Shown here piece after piece: positions 24,501-36,000 of a DNA stretch of 64,000 nucleotides. A program made the translations under genes and the position numbers. This stretch comes from Onchidella celtica (lineage: Eukaryota; Mollusca; Gastropoda; Systellommatophora; Onchidiidae), in contig OZ007567.1 in NCBI GenBank assembly GCA_963931925.1, positions 84,811,677-84,875,676 on the forward strand. The letters run 5' to 3'. Within the stretch, counting starts at the first letter, position 1, and every line of letters starts with the position of its first letter. Below the pieces are notes generated by a model, which was not told the DNA's origin, searched no databases, and worked only from the letters and a program-made list of their open reading frames with translations.

Positions 24501-25907
24501 GTGACATCTCTCTATCAATGCATACTCTCAGCTATAACTGAAAAAAAAAATTTTAATGCAAAGAAACTAAAACGGTGGGGTAAAAAAGTCGAAAAATGAG
24601 CCAACGATCAATGCATACAATCACTCCCTGGACTTTCTAGATACTGCAACTGCACAAGGTGACAAGAGCCATAAAATTGATGAACGGTGGGATTAGCTTC
24701 CATAATGTTTCATTCATTATTTTGCAATAAAAGAATCGACATTATGAAGATGGAGAGATAACGAAAGGGCACTGCACAACTTGGATTCGAATTCGAGAAC
24801 AACTGAACCCTGGGCAAATACTTTACACTACAGCATGACTTGTCAAATTCAAATAATCCAGATTATCAAAAATCACTCTTTTGAACTCTTTTCTTCAGTT
24901 ACATGTAATAAAATGAGTCTCTGAACAATTTTGATGCTAAATAAATATGGTCCAAACAAACAAAAAAAAGTCTCTCTCATTCATATAAAACAGTCAACAT
25001 CGACTCTCGTTGTCAAATCTATTATGTATTTCAGTAACTTGCAACCTTTAGCATGTCTAACTGACCAAACTACACACTCTTCAGGCCTTAAATTTGGCAG
25101 GAAGGTGGCAATTGAGATAAGGAAGATGATGGCTATAATTAAAAGTTGTTTACTTCAAGCATGTATTTTAAAAAAATAACAATGTTTATTGCTATGTAAC
25201 ATCTGTTCTGGTGCGCATAAGTTCTGAAGCAAGACTGTAGTGTATTACTTTTATTATATATATGAGAGAGAGAGGTGGGGGGGGGGGGGGAAGCACATGA
25301 TTGTCAATGCCCGGTAGGTCATCTAGTTAATTTATAATCCAATATACATGTAATTAAAACTTGAAAAATAAAAACGGGATGCAATCCAAAATTGTGACTC
25401 AGGTCCTACTTTGTTTCTCGCTGCTGTCTGATCAATATTATAAACACCTTTCATGAGAATTTTTTCTTCCGAGGTTTGGTTATCGTCAGCAATGACATCT
25501 TTTCAAACTCTGACTTCTCGGCCGTGAATAAAATAACTGACCATTTAAAACCAATGGTATCACAATGCCATGAATGCGAGACGATTCTGGAAAATTCTCT
25601 TGTGGTGGAACATGTAACTAGAAAGTCCACTTGTAAGTTATTATAATCTGTGAGCAATTTTAAAAACTATTATAAGTTTGGTCTTGATCACCTCGGTTTT
25701 GTCAACGGTACAAGGATGAGTTTATACCTAAAGATTTAGCATGCACTGGGACAGCTGCATTATCTTAATGAAATCATTGGTCCACCTATAAGCTGTGACA
25801 TAAAATGAAATAAATGACTCCAGTTTACGAAATTTTTGTTAGTCCGATATGTTCTATAATACATTTTCCAAAGAATCTGTAGAATGATCAGGGACAGATC
25901 TGATGAT
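21541..25907. other. Intergenic, no gene seen
   Basis: AT-rich, stop-dense on both strands. There is an A run at 23189-23207 and a GA/G-rich tract at 25263-25290. The minus-strand part nearest 25907 presumably includes the 3' UTR of the P450 gene; I could not pick its polyadenylation site with confidence. Confidence 0.4.
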
Positions 25908-26648
25908 TTAGCCGGATCCACGCCTCTGATATAGCCTGTTGCCTTTGGGCACCGTGCCTTTCATGATATACTCATCAGTGTCGAGTTCTGCTGTGTCGCT
26001 GGAGTAGTGTGTGCTCCATCTAGGTTTAAACTCATTCAGGGCGATTGCTTCTCTAACAGCCTCCAGCTCAGGAAGTGCTGATCTGCGTCTTGTTACGTGC
26101 CTGGACAGAAGTCGTGGCATCTCTCCCGGGATATCTTCTGGCATTTGTGATACAGGAATATTGGCATCCAAAGTGTTTGCATCAGAAATCAGATCAGACG
26201 CCTGGCTTTCTTCCTGCTCTTCTTCACTGTTGTCTGAGTCAGACTTCAACAGTGTTTCGCTGAAGGAAACTCGTCTCAGCACCGTGAATCCCTTGTTGGT
26301 CGAGTCCACTGTGAGCAGCTCAATGCCTTGTTGAATTGAAGCACGGCGTATTGCAGCCTCGCCATTTTCCGTCAGCTCGTGTTCCAAAGTTGAGCTCGTT
26401 GACGATTGCCTCCTTCGACTGTGGCTTCTTGGTCTAAGCTCGCGATCAAGAATTACACCTTCAGACACTGACCCGGCTTTACTCCTTTGTCGGCATTCTT
26501 CGTTGTCTTCCCGCAGCCCAGATGTATCATCTGTGTCCCTGTCTTCTTGGATAGATGTTCGTCTCATTTTGATCCAGTCGGAGAGAGAGACTCCAGCCAT
26601 AGCTGATCCTCGCCTCAAGCCTGCCTCGGACATCGCGGAGCCTCGTCT
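25908..26648 (-). other. P450 C-terminal extension rich in RRxS motifs (within last exon)
   Basis: Directly after the last P450 beta segment (ATILPADGVRLAAI) the same exon codes a hydrophilic, Ser/Arg/Glu-rich tail. It holds eight R-R-x-S motifs: RRGS three times, and RRTS, RRQS, RRAS, RRVS and RRRS once each. An acidic cluster (SDSDNSEEEQEESQ) lies in the middle and the final RRGSG ends at TAA. The first two RRGSAM units look like a small internal repeat. RRxS is the classical consensus for protein kinase A and related basophilic kinases. No domain, transmembrane segment or zinc motif is visible, so the tail is probably disordered. An uninterrupted frame with spaced motifs supports real coding sequence rather than read-through. 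Confidence 0.8.
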
Positions 26649-28217
26649 AATGGCAGCCAAGCGAACCCCATCGGCAGGTAAAATGGTAGCGCCTTGCACC
26701 AGGCAAAGCGGGAAGGACTGCTCCTCGGAGGGATGGAAATCAAAGTCTCGCAGTACTTTAGCAACAACCATTTTTAACTGTAACAAAGCGAATCGTAAGC
26801 CTGCACATGATCGCGGTCCTCCTCCAAATGGCATCCAGGCATTAGGGTGTCTCTTTTTCCGCTGTTCTGGCATGAATCTGAGGCGAAAACAATCTTTTGT
26901 TAATCTGCATTTTAAAAAAATTGTTTGGTGTTTTTCTTTCACTGATTTCAATATAATGTCACTCAGAGGTTCTAAAGACTGATGCATGGAGTAACGCCTA
27001 CTTGCTTCAGCCAATCAGATACTTCAAAATGACAATGAATATTCCATACTGGCAAACAGTTACAAGGCCATAGTGAACTTAGTTCCTTGTTTTGATGAGC
27101 GTGGAAGTTTCATCATGTTTGAGGAACAGATGGATATTAAAAAGGGATGACACGTGTCAGCACCTTGGCCATGCACTTTAATACTTACTCTTTCCGCCCC
27201 AGGAAACGTAGCAAAGCATATATGCACTATTGTCTCGAAAACCTAATACCTTTATCAAATTCACGTCATGACTGCACTGGATATTTGCTGTTTCAGAAAT
27301 GTGGCACCTACATGTGGGAACAGTACATGGATAGCAGTGATGCATGGACGTAACAAAATTCATATCCAATGCATAAATTGGATTCACTTTGTCATACACT
27401 CACCTGAGAGGGTCAAATTTCTCTGGATCATCACCCCAGTGTTTTGGATCATACTGTACGTCCCATAGGTTGGCATGAACCAGCATTCCTTCAGGAATGA
27501 CCAGATCGCCAATTGCACACTCCGTCATGCACTGTCTTGCGGTTACACTATAATACCAAAACAAAACAAAAAAAAGGTGAGTAAGCAGGCGTATACTTTC
27601 ACAAGTAATGCTTAATGAACCCAATGCGCAGTTTGCAGATCTTTTATTGTACAGTCTTCACTAAATCGAAACCGAAACATTGGAATCAAGCAAACGTCAC
27701 TAGCATTAGAACGTTCATACTCAAACGATACTGAAATTTATTCCTTACAGATCTATCAAACAGTTCTCGCCTACTTGAAACGCTGACTCTAACTATCCCC
27801 GAATCTGTCAGATAAATTATGATGGAAAATGCATTTTAAGCAGAAGGAATTTTCTGTTTTTTCATGCTATTGGGCTAGTGTCAACTTAGAGTGCGGACAT
27901 TGAACATAATTGTTTTTGTTTTTTTTAATCTTCTTCTTACGTGCTAGCCAGAGGGTATTTCCTCAGTGTTTCCCAGATAACATAGTCCAGATAGGTTAAC
28001 TTTTTGAGATCATCGTAGCCAATCTGGTGATAACCTCGTGGCAGAACGGTCATCACTTCATGGCGGAGTCGTTGTTGGACTTGATGATTCTGGGACAGCT
28101 CATAGAAAATGTAGGCCAAGGTCGTACTTGTCGTTTCATAGCCCGCAAGCAGGAAGAGGAGGGCGTGTGAAACAATCTCCTAATTGGATAAACGAATAAG
28201 ACAAATTGACTTTGAAG

Positions 28218-28282
<65 letters not shown>

Positions 28283-31200
28283 CTCTCTCTCTCTGATGCA
28301 CCAATGCGCGCGCAGGCACAAACGCTTCTGAAATCCCATTCATTTTAGTAGGCACATATTTGTCTCCCAAGGATGGCTTGTTCGCCCTTGCTTACAACTT
28401 TAAGCAAAACTTTTCGGCAGTTGTTCTTTTGTAAACAGACAGACATTACATGTTTCAAAAGCTCATGAATGCTGCCCAAGAATGTACGGGTACGCTGCCT
28501 CCTTTTACAAATCTACACTATTCTAGTGTAAAAAAAAAAAGAAAAGAAAGTAAAAAAAAAAACACCCCACCTCAGTGCAACTTTGGAAGAAGCTTTCGGT
28601 GAGTTTTTTAAAGCCTTAAGAAACATTATTCAGTGAGATATGGATGTGTATGCCTGGTTTCGAGTAATAAAATAATAAAAAGGTAGATGGTGATGTCAAG
28701 AAATATTTAACTGACATTTGCGCTTTTAAGATTGCTGACGGTCAGACACGAGTAATATCAACACGAAACTCTCTTTGTAATGGTCAAGTATATTTAATTT
28801 AGATCTCCGCAAATTATGTTTCCCGTACAATTCCACGTGAAAAATGACTGCAGTGACATGAAAAACAAAACTGAGAATCAAATCAACAAAATAGCCCATG
28901 ATAAAGATATGCAACTGTTTCATTATACCGCAGAAGGTGGTAAAATGTGCCATCTACTCTGTGTCAGATATGAAGGGAAGCAGATACATGTATTGAGTGA
29001 AATTACTTACCTCGTTAGTCATGGAATTGGATGTTTTCTTGTACGGAGAATCAGCGTTCGATTCTTCATTTTCCAGGTCACGGAAACTGTCCTCTGAAAA
29101 CTGGGCATTCAACATTTGTTGCATCAGATCGGCTCTCTTTGCCTGAAACAGCATAACCAATAATACTCAGACCTCTAATTCTGACCAGCTGAAATTAAGC
29201 ATTCTACTTAAGTCAAGATAAGCTCCTCAAAACTTTCATTTAGTCTGCGTCTATCGTATGTTCTTCGAATCTAAAAGCCCCAGCAATTCGACACACTGCC
29301 GTCAGCATGGTGTCAACCTGTTACCATACAATCTATTTTATCTTATAATAAAACAATTTTTAACAAGACCTGCCTCCGCTCATACAGCTCGAATTTGCCT
29401 GAAATTTTTACAGGCGTCAACCTTTTTGGCCTGCAGAAGGATTTTTTTTTTTTTTAATTTTGAGACTTCATATTATGGTGGGGAAGTATTTTTCGAATGT
29501 TGCTTTTTTAAATTTCTTTTTTATGTTACCACTGTCGGTCCGTATTCCCGCTACATTACTATCAAAGGTACAATATGACAAAAACATGAGTCTATCTAAT
29601 TTTTATTTTTCTAATCCCGAAGAATGTTCTGGACATTGAAAGTTGGAATCCTTGTTTGGTCTGTTTTCACGTGACAGTAAATTTTGTTGGTCTTTATAAC
29701 CACCGGAAAGTTCTTTAAATATACTTTTAAAAAAATAAAAAAAATTGCCATACTGAAACTTGGTACCAAGTCATACACAGTGCCTCTCTCTATATTATGT
29801 ATTACATTAATTTGCTACTAGAATAGCAAGAAGAACCATCAGTTGCGTTCTCGTTTCTATTTGTGTAGCCGCCCAAAATGATGCACATTTCGGCGCTACT
29901 TGATTCGAGTACATCTTTAAAAGGCACCATAAGGTCAATTTTATCGATTTTGCGTTTTCAGTATTCTTTAAAAGTTAACCTCTTACCATTCTTTTTCCAA
30001 AAGATAATCCTGTTTGAGAAGGGGAAAATGCCTCAAATGGTACTTTGAATCCAGTCATTATTAATAATTTTCACTAAAAGCTGAAACTTTAACAGCGTTT
30101 TTCTCAAAACTGTGGTTGTGTCACCTCCTGTCTTTGGGAGGCCATTATCTTCACTGCCAATTAAATTACAGCAAAATTTTGCCAGTATCTCCATACCACC
30201 AAAATGCACGAAGTACCTCACTTTTTTCGGGCGGCTGCACATTTTGTCTAAAGCTGATAACCCATTGAACCAAGTCCACTTTGCGTCAGTTTTGACCCAC
30301 TGCTCGAGGTCTGTCTTTCCTTCAGCTGACTCAACACATTTTTAACGCGCCCGAATTAGTGAGAAAATATTTGAAGGGTCCATTGGCAAAACTAGCTAAG
30401 TCACAGATTTCAGGTTCAGGAAAAAACTGCGTTTTAACTTTGACTGAGCTCTTTCTTTCATAGACTATGTTATTTTTAGATGACAATTTGAATGGACTGA
30501 GCCCATTTCTGACAAAGATACTGAAGTAGATTGTACAATGGAATAGCCTACTCGATTCAGCCTGGGGCCAATAGCCCAGAATTTCTGCATTGTGACTTTC
30601 CAATGTACTCTTCGTTTGCGTCGGTTTCGCCAGTGCGTTAACTCCCGTTTACTTCCACAGTTCGCATCTCACTAAAAAAGAGACAAAATAGACTTGACTC
30701 AGTGTGTCACCGGTTCAATACGAGCACTATGCCAACGTGTTCAGTCACTGACATCTTTCATATTCCTGCGCATGACCACCACCTCCCTCATTCGATCCTC
30801 CAGCCAAAAGACAGGGTTGAACTTGATGTTGTGCAGGAACTTGTAGATGGTTATCCAGACACAGTGGAGATTAGGGAACAGAACTAATGGAAGAACAAAT
30901 GACCCGCGTTAATGAAATGGCGGGATGAAACTAAAAGACTTTGAGAGAGAGATGGAGAGAGAGGGTGAGAGAGAGAGGGAGTTTCCTCTTTGGGAGTTCA
31001 ATGGCTTTAAAGATAACCAGTCTCTAATATTGAAAACAACAACAACAACAATAAAACAAAACAAATAGAAGACGTATCTTCATTAAAATAGTTCCACGCA
31101 TTACATTCCTGATGAGTTTTTGTGCCTTTTTAGATATAGGCTACGTGTAAAACATTCCATTAAAGACTACCATTAATGAAAGTAATCTAATGTGACTTAT

Positions 31201-32999
31201 AACTATAGGCCTACAGTACAGGCAAAAAACACAAGCGATTGTCATCAATATTAGCTAAATCAAGCCATGCTTACATCCAAGTAGATACAGCCAGGGCATC
31301 TTTGTGGTATCTTCAATCACACCTTTGCAGTGCTTCAGAAACAAATCATCCGGGTCTTTCACCGAGTTCTGGTCCAGTCCAACTTCACAGCGAAGAATGG
31401 TGTCCAACGTAAGACGGCGGAAGAGACTGGCGAGAGCACGACAAGAAGATAATCACTTTCTTTTTTTCCTCTGATATTTTAGTAATTTCATAAAACGTTC
31501 TAATCCGAATTAGTAAGTCTTGAACGACTGAATAGTTTTATTTAAATTAATATCCTTACTATTTCTCTATTGCTACATTTAAGGCACTCAGATTTTTCCA
31601 TAATTATCGAGGTTTTGCAAAGATGAATTTGGTGGATCTAAATTTCTTCCCATGATTTTCTAAGTGTTGTCACTTTAATTTCATCAGTTCACCTTTATTC
31701 AAATCGTAAAAATACTCACTTTAGGAGTTCAATGGTTTTGTTCGTGGCTGCGTTTGAACTGTCCCTTATAACATCCAATAGATGATTGATGCAGTCGTTG
31801 ACAGTTGGGGCCATCTGAAATGTTTTCGTAATGATATGTTGTCAAACAAAGCAAGTTTTTTACTGCAGGGCATGTTAGAATAATTCTCACCAGGACGTGG
31901 GGAAAGGTAGGCGCTGCAGTTTGAGTATAAGAGATCACTTAAATATCGTGATAAAATCAAAGATACTAGGAACCATAAGATGAGACATCCTTATTTGCAC
32001 CTCGTCAATCAAGGCTTACAGCAATAGCTGAACAGTGAAGAAAATTCAATATTTTTCATATTTTTGGCTTTGTAAAATACGACACTATTCATGACGTGCC
32101 GCCACGGTAAGAAATCTGTGCAAGCAAAACTCGCTAGCTGTCTCATCTTATTATGTCCAGTATCTTGGACAGCATTACTGACAATTCACTGGCTGCTCTG
32201 CTGTCAGGTATTGGGGGAAGCAAAGTCAGTAGCATGCTATTTCAGTGCGCTTGACTGTTCTCATTGAGATGTCTTTTTTGTTGTTTTGTTTCTGCAATTG
32301 CTCTCGCATTGAAACTTTCAGTTCTCAGTGATAAATTTGAAGTTCAATTAGCTTTTCCTGCTTCTCCCTTTGTTTACTGGTTTTCAAATGGTTCAGTTGT
32401 TATTTTCTTGGTCCCCTACTTGTTAATAAGATTTTCAGTGACTTCAGTATTTTTATTTACTTTTTTCTGAGCGTATTTCTGCTGATGGCACCCCACCTGG
32501 CATTATTGTAATTGCTGTCTTGTCATAATTTAAGATATTTCCACCACTGACATATTCAATTTCCGTCAAATATGATGATGTATTTTGCAGCTTCATAATG
32601 AAAACAATATTATAGCCTACGGGTCAGTGGCGGAGCCAGCGGGGAACCAGGGGAAGTGGCCGCTCCTCCTGAGCACATTCTTCAAAAGTGGCGCCTTTTT
32701 TTTTCACAATGATGTACGGCATGTTCTTCATTTAAAACTATATCTTCCTTGTACTTTGATTTTAAGTACAGAATAAAAATGCATAACGAGTATAATATTT
32801 GGTACGTGTCCTGGCGCTATTTTCAATGTGCTAGCTCCTACATTAGGACTCAGCTCCATCCCTGATACAGATTACCCAATTGACAGCCTATCATCAAACG
32901 GAAGCAGCATCTTCAGTCATCTTCCATCCCCTTTTTATGCCTGAACTATTTATTTATTTATTTATTTATTTATTTATCTATTTATTTATTTATTTAATT

Positions 33000-33071
<72 letters not shown>

Positions 33072-36000
33072 TATTTATTTATTTATTCACTTAATTGTTT
33101 GTTTATCTCACCTTCCTGATTTTAACTGCAGAGAAAGCCGGGTTCACAACATGGCGGAGGCGCTTCCATCTCCTGCCTCTGGCAAAAAACATGTGCACGT
33201 CTTCATCTTTGTCTGGATCAACCTGAACTGGCCATAGCTGAAGTGAAGTGGAAGATAATGGCATAAAGATTAGATACACAAGGAAATAGTAGTCATTGTA
33301 TTCATTTCATTGACAGCAATATTCACAATTCATTCATGTTAATTTTCAGTCATACTCGTATTAAAAGAAACAGCAGAAGAACTCATACATGTGCATTTTC
33401 TCTACAGTAGGGGCCCCCTAAATTGATAAATACACAATTTTCACAGTCACAGCTACTCAAAACTTTCGAAAAAATAAAATAAAAGCACCATCATGTTTAA
33501 TAAGAACAAGCTTTGTCCATCTTTGAACGCTGTAATCTACACTCCTATCTTTGAGATTTTTGGAAGACAAAAACGAGGAACATGTATAAGTATAGCATGG
33601 AATTTGTTGAATTGTTTGACGAACACTTCTTGCAACAGATTGACAGCTGACATTACAAAAACATGGAACATGTGTAAGTACATAACTTTAATTACCTTCC
33701 GGGCATGGAATTTGTTGAACTGTTTGACGAACACTTCTTGCAACAAATTGACATCAGATGTTACCAGTACAGGCGTGGGTCCCTCAAAGTACCTGATGAA
33801 TAAAATTAATTATCAAACTCACTACTTTATTGCCCTATAATTTTCTGTTTAATTTGTTTGAATCAGGATTGCAGGATTTTTTTTCTCTAGGATCATCACC
33901 CCTCCCATTATCATCATCAAACTGTATCGACTTCCTGACCAATCACTGGTCACTATTCGTTATTATCAGAATTGTATTCAGCAAGATGAACGTCGTCAGC
34001 CGTAACTTTAGTGAAAATGTCTCATGACATGGATTCAAGAATTGTCTTTTCGTATTGCGTATATTAATATGATGCAGTATCAAATTTTCGAAAAGATGAG
34101 TTTTCCACTACATAATTATCTAGCCGGAGGACACGACTAGACTTTCAAGACCCACAGAGAATGAGGATATACACTGCATTGGGATTGGGATTAAATTCCC
34201 CAAGTTCAGACAGAGTTGTAGAATTGCTAGCAATTCCCTCTGGACTCTACTAACGAACTAACTAAACTAACTAACTAACTAACTAACTAACCAAAAAAAA
34301 CAACAACCAACCAACCAACCAATCAACCAACCAACCAACCAACCAACCAACCAACTAACTAACTAACTAACTAAATAACTAACTAAATAACTAACTAAAT
34401 AACTAACTAACTAATTAACTAACTAACTAACTAACTAACTAAATAACTAACTAACTAACTAACTATCTGTTTCATTGACACAGTTTACAGATAATTGCTT
34501 CATGAGTGTAGATCTGAAACAGCCTTTCTACACTACTGACAAGATTATAATTGGAACTACCTACCCAAACGTCTCACCAAACTCTTGTCTCCATTCCTGA
34601 TGTTTTCTGTACAGCGCCTGAGCGTGAATTAGTGAACAAGTGTCAAAATTACGAGTGTTCCTTAAATAACAATGACTGAATAGAAAATCAAGTACTATAG
34701 AAACAGATGGATGAATGAAGGAAGAGCAAGTGAAGATGAATATTTACGGGAGCCAAGGCATTATTTATGAACTGGCCAAAGGGTTTAAGTTAAAATGTGG
34801 CCTAAAAAGAAAAAGGTCGATGTTGAAAAGCTTTGCAAACAAATAACCCTTTCTTTTTAATTTGCCACATCTTGAATTGTTTCAAGCCTTGCTGAAGACC
34901 TGCAGATTTTTTTATTTTTTTTATCCAAACGGGCTGAAGTATACGACAAAACAAAAACGTATGAGGTCAAATTTATGTTTGACACACACAATGCTGATCG
35001 AAGACAATTTCATTACGACGGCATCCATTGCCTTCTTGGATAAAAGTTCCTCCTTGTCTTTGCTTCGAGAATTTAAATCTAACCATCATTTCATTTCTGC
35101 ACGGCACGCTGACCCACTTACCGTTTTTCTGAATTCCAGCAGATTTCCAAATAAAAAGTTTGGCTCTGGTCCCGGAACGCCCATCTTTTTAAAAACCGTC
35201 ATTTTCTCCTTGCGGGTCCTGAAATGGGATTGATGTGTGTTAACAGATAGTCTACATGACTTTAAAGATGGAAGGGAATAAACCAGTGTTTCTCAGATGG
35301 GGCGCACACTCCACTGCTGAGGCTTGGCAATGTTTTGGTAGGGCTTGGGATTTCAGAATGGGGCGGAGGGGTTTTTTCATAGAAATTGGAATGTCACACT
35401 GTATTTTAACTTAACTGTATAGATAAACTGTTATTTGTTTGGTTTCCTTGTTAGCCCCGGATTGAAACATCGAACTGAACAGATGCACGACTTCACTGGT
35501 TATGCGCAACCTCGCCAGCCACTTGCATTCTTGGTGGCTCGACCAATCATGGTGGGGCGCACATTTTGTTTGTTGTTGTTGTTTTTTTGTTGAAAAATTG
35601 AAGAGGGACGTAGGACAAAAAAAGCTGAGAAACGCTGGAATAAACAAGATAGAGAAGAAAGTCGAATGAAGAGAACTTGGTAAATGAACTTGGTAAAAAC
35701 TACAATGTTGACAGGCTGTATCCTATGTCACGTTTAACTGTTGTAATGATAGCTGCTGAAAGGATAGCGTGATTTACTTGTTAGAGACAAACGAACCGAT
35801 CTAAAACAGCATGGCTACGTCAATCTGACGTAAATTTTTATCAGATTTCGGCAGGAATACCGTAGGTGCGGATTTCCTACATCCAACCGACGGCGGCGCG
35901 ATGCCGTAACTAGCTGATCTACCTAGGAACGCTGTCATTCCCATGAGCTAACCTGGGGTCAGTACTCGGATTGATGTCAGTTTGCTAGTTGGGTATAATC

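Noticed and set aside
24780-24810. tRNA gene (GGATTCGAATTCGAG resembles a B box)
   Set aside because: No A box at proper spacing and no cloverleaf stems can be formed.
28053-28370. Minus-strand frames with long RERERE runs
   Set aside because: They are translations of the (CT)n microsatellite fused to part of the P450 helix-I exon in the wrong frame.
32880-33119. 79-aa frame with FLSFFLSF and LFIYLFIY runs
   Set aside because: Translation of the ATTT/CTTT microsatellite.
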